A stretch of 64,000 nucleotides of DNA from Indibacter alkaliphilus LW1 (GCF_000295935.2 NZ_ALWO02000032.1:62001-126000), one strand, 5' to 3'. Counted from the first letter of the stretch, positions 18,766-27,437 are shown. The notes: generated by a model from the letters alone, not told the origin. Numbers and translations: made by a program.

Positions 18766-19542
18766 TCACCAAGTTAGTTTTTCCTTATTCAAAAATGCAG
18801 CAATCCCTCTCTGACAGTCTTCCGACCCTCTGGCTTTGGCGTTCATCCTGGCAGCATAGTCCAACCCATCTTCCAAGCTTTTCTCCTGAACTCTCCCTAT
18901 CATTTCTTTGGTGAGCGACAGAGATTGTGATGAGTTTTGCTCGATTAATTTCCTGGCATAAGCGAATACCTTATCTTCCAGATCCTCAGGTGACACCACC
19001 CAATTGACAAGTCCCATAGCCCGTGCTTCATCAGCTTCAATCAAATCTCCATCAAGCAAAAGCTGTTTGGCCTTCCCCTCTCCTATTTTTCTGATCAAAA
19101 ACACTTTGACAATTGCAGGTACAAAACCAATCTTGACCTCTGTATAACCAAACTTGGCTCCCTCTGCTGCAAATGAAAAATCACAAACGGTCGCTAGACC
19201 ACACCCTCCGGCTAAAGCATGGCCTTGAACCTCTGCTATGATAACTTTCTGAGAGGTATAAATCCTATAAAAAAGCTCTTTGAGACTTCTGCTGTCTGCA
19301 AGATTTTCTTCAAATGTATTGGTCTGCAAAGACTGAAGATAAGCCAAATCAGCCCCTGAACAGAATACTTTTCCTGAAGCTCTGATCACAATTACTTTGA
19401 CCTCCGAACTGTTCTCAAAATCCCCCAAACTTTGCTTTAACTCCCCCACCATCTCATCATTGAGGGCATTTCTTTTTTCAGGTCTGTTTAAGGTAATGTA
19501 TCCTACTCGGTCTTTGATGGAAGTTATAACTGCCTTATTCAT
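18766..19542 (-). CDS. Enoyl-CoA hydratase/isomerase family protein
   Basis: A crotonase-fold enzyme of 258 residues acting on acyl-CoA thioesters. It has the substrate/oxyanion-hole motifs SGADLAYL (about 64-71) and HALAGGCGLATVCDFSFAAE (about 103-122), followed by FGYTEVKIGFVPA. The position of the catalytic Glu of true hydratases is occupied in the FGYTEVKIG segment. The exact reaction (2-enoyl-CoA hydration, methylglutaconyl-CoA hydration or isomerisation) is unresolved. The start at 19542 (MNKAVITSI) is chosen over the longer frame from 19704. The longer form would add 54 residues overlapping comEC and is not conserved-looking. Confidence 0.9.
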   Translation of the reverse strand: MNKAVITSIKDRVGYITLNRPEKRNALNDEMVGELKQSLGDFENSSEVKVIVIRASGKVFCSGADLAYLQSLQTNTFEENLADSRSLKELFYRIYTSQKVIIAEVQGHALAGGCGLATVCDFSFAAEGAKFGYTEVKIGFVPAIVKVFLIRKIGEGKAKQLLLDGDLIEADEARAMGLVNWVVSPEDLEDKVFAYARKLIEQNSSQSLSLTKEMIGRVQEKSLEDGLDYAARMNAKARGSEDCQRGIAAFLNKEKLTW

Positions 19543-19615
19543 TTTATATTGGGGTTTATTTTCATAGTTTGATGATGAAAGATAGAGTGCCAAAAATGAG
19601 GATACAAGTCTTGAA

Positions 19616-21577
19616 TCAGTAAAATGCCAATTTATAGGTCTTCCCTTCACCCTGAACCTGATTATCCAAAACCTCTTCCTGCCATTCCCCATCTTCCCAA
19701 ACATAACTCTGAAAAGGACTTGTAATCCCCTGCAAATCCATTTTCCCGCTAGATATAATCAATGATCCAATATTTTTCGGCAAGACTGCTTGAATGATAC
19801 TGTCATTTTCCAATAGCAATAAATCCTGAACAGTTTTCTTTTGTTGTGAATTTCTAAATGGAGCTAATTTAAAATTTTGACTTGCTGCATCCATGTTGTC
19901 AAAGGAATACAGGGCGTTGCCCAAAATCAAGTCTATTGAAAAATCCTTTTTACCTACATGAAAAATCATCTCTTTCTGTTTCAAATCATTGTTAAAACGC
20001 ACTCCCTTCAAAATCAATAGCAAAGCCAATAAAAACATCAAGGAATACAAAGGCCAAGTCCTCCTAATTATTGTGGCAATGAAAATAAGCGCCAGAATCA
20101 TCCAGTAAAAGAAAATGGTCTGGGTAGAAAAGTATATATTATCTACTCTGGCCAAGGGCAAATCCTGAATCCCGAATACAGCAAAATTCACCACAGCAAT
20201 CGAGTTTTCGGTCAGCCATGCCAAAACACCCCCCAAGAATGGTACTCCCCCTAATAGCATAAGTGGTACTCCAAAACTCATAATCAAAAAAGCACCGGGA
20301 ATAGCGACCAGGTTGGATAATATAAAATAAACAGGAAACGTATGGAAGTAATAAGCCGAAATCGGAAAGGTAGCCAATTGAGCCGCAACACCAACTGTAG
20401 AAATCTGCCAAATGTATTCTAAAACCTTGTTCTTAGGCAGCCAATGCCTAACTAAGACAGGCTGAAAAAGCAATATACCTGTCAATGCTACATAGGAAAG
20501 CTGAAACCCAACTGCAAAGATCAAATCCGAATCAAAAATCAAAAGAATAAAAGCTGAGAGGGCTATTGCATTGAAAATAGATGGACTCCTCGACTTCATC
20601 TGTGCCAATGCCATGAGAGAGAACATCGTTGCAGCCCTCATGACCGAAGGAGACATACCTGTAAGCATAGCATACCCCCAAATCAGGAGAATAATAGTGC
20701 TCAAATAAATGATTCTTTTGTGCCTTTTGAGGCGATAGGGCTTAATGAACAGAAAAAAGAACCCATATATAATACCGACATGCAAGCCTGATACAGCCAA
20801 AATATGCATTGCCCCTGCAGTAGCGTAGGCCTCACTGATTTCCTTTTCCATATTTTTCTTTTGCCCCAAAAGCAGTGCTTTGGCAACTTGGTTTGCTCTT
20901 GGGTCTTGGATCAGCAGGTCAAGGTTACCCATGACATTTCTTCTAAGACTGATAAAAAATAAATTAACCGGTTGGTCATGGATACTCCCGATTTTTTGAA
21001 AATTTTCATTTATAAAGTGCTGATGGGTGATTTTTTGCCTTCTCATAAACTTCCTGTAATCAAATTCATAAGGGAAAGTGGGGCCCTGAATAGCTTGAGG
21101 AAATCCTGGGATCATTAAAAAGTCTCCAACATTCAGTCCTTTTTCTGAACGATGATAAATCAGTACCTCTCCATCTACAGGAACCCAAGTCCCATTGACA
21201 AACCCTTGCTTTAATCTGACCCTGTTGGCTATGGAATTTGGCTTGGCTTCGTCTTCTCCAAGAACTTGGGCAGTATAGGCAACAAATGACATGTTGAGGT
21301 TAGAGAGGTGCAATGGAGAGTTTTTCAGATCATTTTTATGCGAAATCAACAATCCTAAAAGAGCCAACTGAACTGCGGCCAGTGATGGTATAAGAAATTT
21401 ATAATTAAAAGAGCGCTTTTGCTGATTCCTCAAAACAAGGAACAAATACACTGTAAATGAAAGCCCCAAGCCAAAAACCAAGATTTCCTGGGCAATAAAA
21501 TTCAGACAAGGATAAATCAATATCCCTAAAATGAGAAAAGCCAGATACCTTAAAAATGGAAACTCAGAAAAAATCAT
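19616..21577 (-). CDS. comEC: ComEC/Rec2-family DNA-uptake channel protein
   Basis: A polytopic inner-membrane protein of 653 residues related to the DNA-translocation channel of natural transformation. N-terminal membrane segments (about 7-80) lead to a soluble DUF4131/OB-like region (about 110-200). The Competence domain (about 225-505) contains the family motif HILAVSGLHVGIIYG and LTGMSPSVMRA. The C-terminal ~120 residues do not show the HxHxDH metallo-beta-lactamase motif that longer ComEC proteins carry, so this is the short Bacteroidota form. The start at 21577 is preferred because the longer frame (from 21649) would begin upstream of a terminator at 21618-21640. Confidence 0.9.
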   Translation of the reverse strand: MIFSEFPFLRYLAFLILGILIYPCLNFIAQEILVFGLGLSFTVYLFLVLRNQQKRSFNYKFLIPSLAAVQLALLGLLISHKNDLKNSPLHLSNLNMSFVAYTAQVLGEDEAKPNSIANRVRLKQGFVNGTWVPVDGEVLIYHRSEKGLNVGDFLMIPGFPQAIQGPTFPYEFDYRKFMRRQKITHQHFINENFQKIGSIHDQPVNLFFISLRRNVMGNLDLLIQDPRANQVAKALLLGQKKNMEKEISEAYATAGAMHILAVSGLHVGIIYGFFFLFIKPYRLKRHKRIIYLSTIILLIWGYAMLTGMSPSVMRAATMFSLMALAQMKSRSPSIFNAIALSAFILLIFDSDLIFAVGFQLSYVALTGILLFQPVLVRHWLPKNKVLEYIWQISTVGVAAQLATFPISAYYFHTFPVYFILSNLVAIPGAFLIMSFGVPLMLLGGVPFLGGVLAWLTENSIAVVNFAVFGIQDLPLARVDNIYFSTQTIFFYWMILALIFIATIIRRTWPLYSLMFLLALLLILKGVRFNNDLKQKEMIFHVGKKDFSIDLILGNALYSFDNMDAASQNFKLAPFRNSQQKKTVQDLLLLENDSIIQAVLPKNIGSLIISSGKMDLQGITSPFQSYVWEDGEWQEEVLDNQVQGEGKTYKLAFY

Positions 21578-21617
21578 TCTTTCAAAAGTTTTTCTGAATT
21601 TAAACAAAAACAAAAAA

Positions 21618-21640
21618 AAGAGGGCCTCTCTAGCCCTCTT
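21618..21640 (-). terminator. Terminator of the outer-membrane protein gene upstream of comEC
   Basis: An 8-bp stem AAGAGGGC/GCCCTCTT (21618-21625 with 21633-21640). On the minus strand it is followed by a run of T residues. It separates the beta-barrel gene at 21668 from comEC, so comEC must use its own promoter or readthrough. Confidence 0.85.
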
Positions 21641-21667
21641 ATGAATCAAATTAAACGGATAAGTTGA

Positions 21668-22207
21668 TCAAAACCTATATCCCACATTAAACCCAGCCTT
21701 AAATTCAATTGCTGAGAAAGTATTGGCCACTTCTTGAGAAAACACCCTGCTGATAGCAGCGAAGGGACCAAAGGCAAAATTATTGTAATTCCACCTATAT
21801 CCCGACATCAATCCAATCTGCCCACTGTTCAGGCTCGTGACTGTTATAGAACTATCAATGGCCTCAGTATACTCACCAAATCTATATTTGAAGAAAGGCG
21901 AAACGTGGATTTTGCCTCTATCATCTCCCGCGAAATAAAAATTGTAGGAAAGCAAAAAAGATGTGGCGGAAAAATCTCTCGCATCCCCGGCTCTTCTGTA
22001 GCCAAACCTGTCATTGAGATGCAGTTCAACACCTATAGATTGGTCGTTGGCGATAAATTGCTCATAACCAACTTCTACCGAGCCTAAAAGAATGGTATTT
22101 AAAAAATTTAATCTAACTTCTCCTCTTGGATTCTCCAATGAAGTCTGGGCTTTTAATGGATTTTGTAAAATAACCAAAGCGACAATCGCAATTACAATTT
22201 TTTTCAT
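21668..22207 (-). CDS. Outer-membrane beta-barrel protein (DUF3575-like)
   Basis: A 179-residue protein with a signal peptide (MKKIVIAIVALVILQNPLKA, cleavage before QTS). An eight-strand-like barrel follows: repeated amphipathic strands such as EVRLNFLNTILLGSVEVGYEQ, SFLLSYNFYF and IHVSPFFKYRFG. It ends in an aromatic C-terminus (FNVGYRF), as needed for BAM-dependent insertion. The opening strand pattern resembles DUF3575 barrels of Bacteroidota. The role is unknown. It is a single-gene unit ending at the terminator just before comEC. Confidence 0.75.
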   Translation of the reverse strand: MKKIVIAIVALVILQNPLKAQTSLENPRGEVRLNFLNTILLGSVEVGYEQFIANDQSIGVELHLNDRFGYRRAGDARDFSATSFLLSYNFYFAGDDRGKIHVSPFFKYRFGEYTEAIDSSITVTSLNSGQIGLMSGYRWNYNNFAFGPFAAISRVFSQEVANTFSAIEFKAGFNVGYRF

Positions 22208-22362
22208 TTCTCATTCATTTAATTTAAAAGCTATAGACTGCCCGGCTGGTCAGCAGTTCCTGAAACTTTTCCAGGAATATCAACCAATTACGAGTGATAC
22301 AAAAGAAAGCAAATGATCAGGTTAAAGTTTATTTCTTTTGATTTTATCTCATTACGGCTGAA

Positions 22363-22812
22363 TCACAAATACAGTTCCATTTTATAATGAAGGATGTTAC
22401 ATTCTTCAAAAATATCGCCTACCTTTTCAAAGCCAAATCGGGCATAAAGTGAAACTGCCGGAAGCTGAGCATGCAAATATAACTTCTTCCCTTTTGCCTC
22501 GGGCTGGACAGCAATATCATCAATTACCGATTTCACCAAAGCCTGACCTACGCCTTTACCTCTTTGAGAGCTTAAAACTGCAAAACGCTCCAATTTCACC
22601 CCATTATCTGTAAACCTCCACCTGGCTGTTCCTGCCGGTGTCTCTCCGGATTTTGCCAGAAAATGTGTGGAACTGGCTTCAAATTCGTCATATTCCTCAG
22701 AGGGATCTACTTCCTGCTCAATGACAAATACTTCTTCTCTGATTTTAAAGATAGTATCAAGCTCATCTTTTGTCCTGACCTTTGTCACTGTTACCGGGCT
22801 CTCTTCTTTCAT
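22363..22812 (-). CDS. GNAT-family N-acetyltransferase
   Basis: A small acetyl-CoA-dependent acyltransferase of 149 residues. The acetyl-CoA-binding motif A is clear (RGKGVGQALVKSVID), preceded by strand 4 (VKLERFAVLS). The N-terminal IREEVFVIEQEVDPSEEYDEFE segment is that of ElaA/YjcF-type GNATs. The acceptor is unknown. The start at 22812 (MKEESPV) is inside the end of phoH, a 50-base overlap. No start exists downstream of the phoH stop that would keep the first strand, so the overlap appears real. Coupled translation with PhoH is likely. Confidence 0.85.
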   Translation of the reverse strand: MKEESPVTVTKVRTKDELDTIFKIREEVFVIEQEVDPSEEYDEFEASSTHFLAKSGETPAGTARWRFTDNGVKLERFAVLSSQRGKGVGQALVKSVIDDIAVQPEAKGKKLYLHAQLPAVSLYARFGFEKVGDIFEECNILHYKMELYL

Positions 22813-23758
22813 ATTTTTGATTTTCACTTTTTTCGTAAGCTTCAATGATGGATTTAACCAGTTTGTGCCTGATCACGTCCTTTCCACTGAGATTGACTAC
22901 ACCAATACCTTTTACATCTTTTAGCACGGCCAAAGCCTCCTTTAGTCCTGATTTTTGTCTGCTTGGAAGATCTACCTGTGTCTGGTCTCCGGTGATGATT
23001 ACTTTTGAGTTAGGTCCCATTCTGGTTAGAAACATCTTAATCTGCTCTGATGTGGTATTTTGGGCTTCATCCAAAAGCACAAAAGCATCATGTAGCGTTC
23101 TTCCTCTCATATAGGCCAATGGTGCAATTTCTATTACTCTTGTTTCCTGATAAAATTTCAACTTTTCCGAGGGAACCATATCCGCCAAGGCATCGTAAAT
23201 CGGTCTTAGGTAGGGATCCAGTTTTTCTTGTAGGTCCCCTGGTAAGAAGCCTAAGTTCTCTCCAGCCTCTACTGCAGGTCGGGTAATTATAATCCTTTTG
23301 ACTTCTCGGTTTTTTAAAGCTCTGACCGCCAATGCAACTGCAATGTATGTCTTCCCAGTACCAGCAGGGCCTAGGGCAAAAACCAGATCATTTTTAAAAG
23401 ATGCATCCACCAGCTTTCTTTGATTGGGCGATTTGGGCTTGATGACAAGGCCCTTATTCCCAAAAATGATCACATCATCTTTCCTGTTTTCTTCAAAAGG
23501 AGCTCCTTCCAGGGCAATATATTCCTTGACATTGTCAGGTGTCACATGACCAAACCTATGGAAATGCTGAAGGAGCATATTCAGAAGATCGTTGATTCTC
23601 AAAATTTCAGGAGCTCGCCCCTGAATCCTGATTTCATTTCCTCTGGAAACAATTTTGCTTTGTGGGAAAGCTACTGCAATCTGGCGTATGTTTTCATTTT
23701 CTGTACCTAAAAAGTCCAGCAGCGGGATATTTTCTAAAGTAATTACTTTCTCTACCAA
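22763..23758 (-). CDS. PhoH-family ATPase (PhoH-like/YbeZ)
   Basis: A cytoplasmic P-loop NTPase of 331 residues, the PhoH-like/YbeZ type linked to RNA metabolism and ribosome-associated endoribonuclease YbeY. It shows an N-terminal KH-like segment (about 15-75), Walker A GPAGTGKT (about 133-140), Walker B VLLDEAQN, and the sensor segments RMGPNSKVIITGDQTQVDLP. The C-terminal ~40 residues are polar and overlap the GNAT gene in another frame. ybeY is not adjacent in this window. It has no neighbour upstream on the same strand; the divergent gene is the SAM hydroxide adenosyltransferase. Confidence 0.93.
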   Translation of the reverse strand: MVEKVITLENIPLLDFLGTENENIRQIAVAFPQSKIVSRGNEIRIQGRAPEILRINDLLNMLLQHFHRFGHVTPDNVKEYIALEGAPFEENRKDDVIIFGNKGLVIKPKSPNQRKLVDASFKNDLVFALGPAGTGKTYIAVALAVRALKNREVKRIIITRPAVEAGENLGFLPGDLQEKLDPYLRPIYDALADMVPSEKLKFYQETRVIEIAPLAYMRGRTLHDAFVLLDEAQNTTSEQIKMFLTRMGPNSKVIITGDQTQVDLPSRQKSGLKEALAVLKDVKGIGVVNLSGKDVIRHKLVKSIIEAYEKSENQKYERREPGNSDKGQDKR

Positions 23759-23862
23759 TCTGATATATTTGATTTACGATTTGAACCTGTGGTGTACGGA
23801 ATAAATTTCTATTTTTGCCAACACCTAGTACAAAAATAGAAAATTTTAACGGACTTGCTTCT

Positions 23863-24651
23863 ATGGCATTGATAACATTCACCTCGGATTTCGGAGACAG
23901 AGATTATTATGTACCCGCTGTTAAAGCCAAGATGTTGTCGATCAACCCTCAATTATCCATCATTGACATCACTCACAAAATTGAGAATTATGATGTCGCT
24001 CATGCTGCTTTTGTGCTTAAATCAGTTTTTAGGGAATTCCCCAAAGGCACCATTCATTTGGTTGCCATGAATGGAACTAGTAATATCACAGATGGTTTTA
24101 TAGGAGTCAAACATGAGGAGCATATTTTCCTTGGACCAAATAATGGAATCCTATCCTTACTTTTTGAAACAGAGCCAGGTATCGTGGTTCAGTTTGCAGA
24201 TATACATCTCAAAGAAAGTACATTCCCTGCTAAGGACATCTTGGCTCCCATTGCGGCCAAAGTAGCATCAGGGGCCGCTATTCACGATTTTGGAGGTCCT
24301 TTGGGCCAATTCAGGAAAATGGTTCCCCGACATGTAAAAGCCAACAAAAAAGAAATTACAGGCCATGTGATCAGGATTGATAACTATGGGAATTTAATCA
24401 CCAATATAGAAAAAACGGTTTTTGACAAACTCAACCCTGGAAAATTCCGGATAAAATTCAGCCGGGAAATTCTGACACACCTTCATCAGACCTATGATTT
24501 GGTAGAGCCGGGTGATTGTTTTGCATTTTTCAACAGTCTAGGACTTTTGGAAATCGGTATCAACCATGGTCATGGGGGAGATTTACTTGGATTGAGGTAT
24601 GACAGTCCAGTCTTTGTTGAATTTATCACTGAAACAAACATAATTGAATGA
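23863..24651 (+). CDS. SAM hydroxide adenosyltransferase (DUF62)
   Basis: Members of this family split S-adenosylmethionine with hydroxide to give adenosine and methionine. They are related to the fluorinase/chlorinase enzymes. The 262-residue protein begins with the family motif FTSDFGDRDYYV (conserved Asp that binds the ribose). It includes FLGPNNGIL and the C-terminal domain motif DNYGNLITNI with GINHGHGGDLLG. It lacks the fluorinase-specific insertion as far as can be seen. The start at 23863 (MALITF) is preferred to the frame opening at 23815. Its stop overlaps the next gene by 4 bases (ATGA). Confidence 0.9.
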   Translation: MALITFTSDFGDRDYYVPAVKAKMLSINPQLSIIDITHKIENYDVAHAAFVLKSVFREFPKGTIHLVAMNGTSNITDGFIGVKHEEHIFLGPNNGILSLLFETEPGIVVQFADIHLKESTFPAKDILAPIAAKVASGAAIHDFGGPLGQFRKMVPRHVKANKKEITGHVIRIDNYGNLITNIEKTVFDKLNPGKFRIKFSREILTHLHQTYDLVEPGDCFAFFNSLGLLEIGINHGHGGDLLGLRYDSPVFVEFITETNIIE

Positions 24652-24941
24652 TCAGAGTAGTCAGGATGATTTTTGAGGAAGATAAAGTGGAAGATTTTTT
24701 GAAAAACTTTCATCAACATAAGGAACAGATCAGGAATTTCCCTGGCTGTAGCCATTTGGAACTCTGGCAGGACGAAAACAGCAAAAATATTTTTATGACC
24801 TACAGTCATTGGAAAGACGAAGAGGCATTGAATCAATACCGTGATTCTGAACTCTTTAAATCTGTCTGGAGCTACACTAAGCAGCTTTTTTTGGAAAAGC
24901 CTATCGCCTTTTCTGCAAAAAAAATTGAGGAACTGCCTTAA
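24648..24941 (+). CDS. Antibiotic-biosynthesis-monooxygenase-fold (ABM) protein
   Basis: A 97-residue ferredoxin-like alpha/beta-barrel protein. The segment FRNFPGC-like (here RNFPGCSHLELWQD) and the strand FMTYSHWKDEEALNQY are the ABM family hallmarks. Members act as cofactor-free monooxygenases, heme-degrading enzymes or small dimeric binding proteins. The heme-degrading IsdG triad (Asn-Trp-His) is not evident. It starts in a 4-base overlap with the SAM hydroxide adenosyltransferase gene, implying coupled translation. A functional connection is not known. Confidence 0.85.
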   Translation: MIRVVRMIFEEDKVEDFLKNFHQHKEQIRNFPGCSHLELWQDENSKNIFMTYSHWKDEEALNQYRDSELFKSVWSYTKQLFLEKPIAFSAKKIEELP

Positions 24942-24947
24942 ATAGGC

Positions 24948-24978
24948 TTGCAGAGAAAAAAAACAATACTCATATTTG
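24948..24978 (+). promoter_or_regulatory. Promoter of tRNA-Leu
   Basis: TTG (24948-24950) and CATATTTG (24971-24978, one mismatch to TAnnTTTG) are separated by 20 bases, the Bacteroidota sigma-A spacing. Initiation would fall about 25-30 bases before the tRNA 5' end. Confidence 0.5.
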
Positions 24979-25011
24979 CATCCCGTTCAGCAAGGAATGG
25001 AAAGTTCACCT

Positions 25012-25093
25012 GCCCAGGTGGCGGAATTGGTAGACGCGTTGGTCTCAAACACCAATGCCTTCGGGCGTGCCGGTTCGACTCCGGCCCTGGGTA
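25012..25093 (+). tRNA. tRNA-Leu, anticodon CAA (codon UUG)
   Basis: An 82-base class II tRNA with a long variable arm. The acceptor GCCCAGG pairs with CCTGGGT (first pair G-U) and the discriminator is A. The D-arm contains AATTGGTAGACGCG. The anticodon stem TTGGT/ACCAA holds the loop CTCAAAC with anticodon CAA. The variable arm TGCCTTCGGGCG follows, then the T-arm GCCGG-TTCGACT-CCGGC. CCA is not encoded (CAA follows). It is a single tRNA gene with its own promoter and terminator. Confidence 0.97.
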
Positions 25094-25102
25094 CAACAAT
25101 GC

Positions 25103-25137
25103 AAAGCTCCTTCTTTTATTAGATGGAGCTTTTTTTA
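25103..25137 (+). terminator. Terminator of tRNA-Leu
   Basis: An 8-bp stem AAAGCTCC/GGAGCTTT (25103-25110 with 25125-25132), a 14-base loop and then TTTTT, located 10 bases past the tRNA. Confidence 0.88.
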
Positions 25138-25779
25138 TGGCATAGACCGGAGGAGAAGTTTATCCCGATAATTTTGGGAATGCATGCCCTAGGTACAAAT
25201 ATTCACAGAAATGCAGGATTTTTTTTTGATTTTTGCGGTAAGATTAATGAATAATAGTTAAACTTTTCCAAAGTTCAGAACTTTGGAAAAGTTAAGGGTT
25301 TTAGGGCGCCTAATTGGAACCTCAAGTTTCTAAGACCACAATATGTGACCCGTAAGATTCATCTTCTAAAATCACCAATAAATTAAACTCAGAGTTCAGA
25401 ATCCTAAAGCTGTCAAAAGCTTTTTGCAGTCAAAGCATTGATAACTTTCAGCCTATTCTCTGCACTTCAAACAAGAACAAAATTCCTTAAAATCACACCC
25501 TTCAGGATTGCCCGAAAACTAATCCATAGTCTGGAAATTAAAAAAACACAAAATTAGGTTAGCAGAAAGAATACTGAGAAATAATATCCCAATATGGACT
25601 ATTTATGAATTTAATGTTGAAATAAAAAAACCACGCACCCGCTAATGAGTAACATCAAAGTTCCTTTTATCCGAAACAAATAATCCTATACCACCTTTCC
25701 ATTCCTCTACAAAATACTTAAATTCAAACTTACAATTATTTGATTGACAACCATTTTCACGCTTAATCACCCGACACCT
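25138..25779. other. Gene-free stretch after tRNA-Leu
   Basis: About 640 bases between the tRNA terminator and the TPR-LuxR gene. Apart from the palindrome at 25261-25293 I see no ORF with coding character, no RNA fold that I recognise and no terminal repeats of an insertion sequence. Its position next to a tRNA gene would suit an integration site. No direct repeat of the tRNA 3' end was found in the window. Confidence 0.6.
25261..25293. repeat. Perfect 16-bp inverted repeat with 1-base spacer
   Basis: AACTTTTCCAAAGTTC (25261-25276), a single A, then its exact reverse complement (25278-25293). There is no U-tract and no adjacent gene end, so it is not a standard terminator. It could be a dispersed palindromic repeat element or a protein-binding site. 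No second copy was found in this window. Confidence 0.85.
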
Positions 25780-27339
25780 ATGAAGCGTAAAGGATTAATG
25801 GTAGATACCCTTTTAAAAATCCTTGCTAAAGAAAGCTTGGTCTTAGGGATCATTTTGCTTGTCCCTTTTTATTGTCTCGCCCAATCTGACATCATCAGTC
25901 AACTGAAGCGTGACTTGGAATCAGCTCCAAGAGATACCAATAAGGTCTGGATCTATAGAGATTTGGCTTTTTATTATCAAGAAGAAAACCTGGATTCTGT
26001 CCTTTATTTTTCAGAGGAAGCCAGCAAGCTTGCCATACAGTTGAATTTCACTTATGGACAGATTTGGAGTCTCTACCAGAAAGCTTTGGCTCTGGAATAC
26101 CTCAATCGCTTTGAAGAGGCTATGGATATCTTTTCGTTTATGAAAAGCTTAGCCATACAAAACAGGGACAGTATAAGTCTTGCCAAAATCACCAATGCCA
26201 TTGGGGTCGCTTATTATTATCAGGGGATTCATGATGAAGCTCTTTCCCACTACCAAAAAGGCTTGGAGTTAAGTGAAAAATTAAATTACCAAGAAGGGGC
26301 ATCCCATGCTTTGAATAATCTGGCTGTGATTTACAGGCAACAGCGGAACTTCAGACGGGCTTTGGAAATACACGAAAAATCATTGGCAATCAAAACAGCA
26401 CAATCAGATACTGTGGGCATGATCAATTCACACTATAATTTGGGGCTCCTTCATTCCTACCTCAATGACTTCAAAAAAAGTTTTTCTGAATTCGAATTGG
26501 CAGAAAAATTATCCTTAAACACCCCTTCTTCGCACAACCTTGCTGAGATCAATATCGGAAAGGCTGTGGCTCTGTACAACCTTGGAAATGACAATGAAGC
26601 GTATGACCTTCTTTTTGCTGAAGTCCCCAAACTCAAGCCAGACAAAATCCATGAAAAAGCTGCAGCGCTTACGTATTTGGGGATTTTGGAAATAAAATTG
26701 GATAAAAACGGCTTAGACAGATTACTTGAGGCCCATCAATTATTGGAAAATTCCGATAGATTGGAATTGCAGAGACAGCTGTACAAAGAAATGGCCTCTG
26801 CCTATGAAATTGTTGGTAAACACAATCTCGCTGTGAATGCCTGGAAAGAGTACAATATACTTAATGATAGCATTAATAATGAGCAAAAGGCCTGGGCTAT
26901 GGAAGAAATGCAGGCAAGATTTGATGCCATTGACAAGGACAAGAAAATCCAGCAACAAGAACTGGCTCTCTTCTCTGAAAAATCAAAGAAAAAATGGATT
27001 GGTATAGTACTTAGTCTTACATTCTTCTCTTTTGCTACCGGGATGTATTTCTACATCAGAAAGTGGAGAGCAAGTGTGAAAAAACAGGAGGAAGAACTCA
27101 AGAATACAATCCACAACTCAAGTATTGATTTTCAAAAAGTCAATGGTAAAATGTTGACACCGCTCACCAAGCGTGAAATTGAAATAATAAAATTGGTCGA
27201 AAAAGGCAAATCCAACAATGAAATAGCCGATCAACTTTTTGTGAGTGAGAACACCATTAAAACACATCTAAAAAACATTTTTTCGAAAACCGAAGCCAAC
27301 AATAGGACCGACCTGATTCACCGCTTACATAGGTACTAA
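25780..27339 (+). CDS. Membrane-anchored TPR protein with C-terminal LuxR-type DNA-binding domain
   Basis: A one-piece membrane regulator of 519 residues. An N-terminal hydrophobic signal/anchor (about 16-35) leads to a TPR array (about 40-370), with units such as YYYQGIHDEALSHYQKGLEL and ALNNLAVIYRQQRNFRRALEI. A coiled, charged stretch follows, then a single membrane segment (WIGIVLSLTFFSFATGMYFYI, about 407-427). A cytoplasmic coiled linker leads to a GerE/LuxR helix-turn-helix (about 455-515, LTKREIEIIKLVEKGKSNNEIADQL). It therefore has periplasmic TPRs and a cytoplasmic DNA-binding tail without a kinase or receiver domain. The start at 25780 (ATG) is chosen over TTG 25744. The target genes are unknown; the next gene is a diheme cytochrome c. 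Confidence 0.88.
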   Translation: MKRKGLMVDTLLKILAKESLVLGIILLVPFYCLAQSDIISQLKRDLESAPRDTNKVWIYRDLAFYYQEENLDSVLYFSEEASKLAIQLNFTYGQIWSLYQKALALEYLNRFEEAMDIFSFMKSLAIQNRDSISLAKITNAIGVAYYYQGIHDEALSHYQKGLELSEKLNYQEGASHALNNLAVIYRQQRNFRRALEIHEKSLAIKTAQSDTVGMINSHYNLGLLHSYLNDFKKSFSEFELAEKLSLNTPSSHNLAEINIGKAVALYNLGNDNEAYDLLFAEVPKLKPDKIHEKAAALTYLGILEIKLDKNGLDRLLEAHQLLENSDRLELQRQLYKEMASAYEIVGKHNLAVNAWKEYNILNDSINNEQKAWAMEEMQARFDAIDKDKKIQQQELALFSEKSKKKWIGIVLSLTFFSFATGMYFYIRKWRASVKKQEEELKNTIHNSSIDFQKVNGKMLTPLTKREIEIIKLVEKGKSNNEIADQLFVSENTIKTHLKNIFSKTEANNRTDLIHRLHRY

Positions 27340-27352
27340 TCAAAAATTGAAA

Positions 27353-27372
27353 AATCACCCAAATGGGTGATT
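27353..27372 (+). other. Strong hairpin after the TPR-LuxR gene
   Basis: An 8-bp stem AATCACCC/GGGTGATT with an AAAT loop, starting 14 bases past the stop. It lacks a U-tract, so it may be a weak terminator, an mRNA-stabilising hairpin or an operator for the following cytochrome gene. Confidence 0.5.
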
Positions 27373-27437
27373 GATGTAAAGTTAGATTCCTGGAATTTTA
27401 CCAAGAAAATCAATCGCTTTCAAAACCAATTTTTATT

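Noticed and set aside
19543-19704. N-terminal extension of the enoyl-CoA hydratase to 312 residues
   Set aside because: The extra 54 residues overlap comEC and have no crotonase similarity; the ATG at 19542 begins the standard domain.
24948-25145. A 65-residue ORF over the tRNA-Leu gene
   Set aside because: It runs through the complete tRNA and its terminator in a frame without coding character.
25138-25779. An integrated element at tRNA-Leu
   Set aside because: No integrase and no direct repeat of the tRNA 3' end were found in the window.
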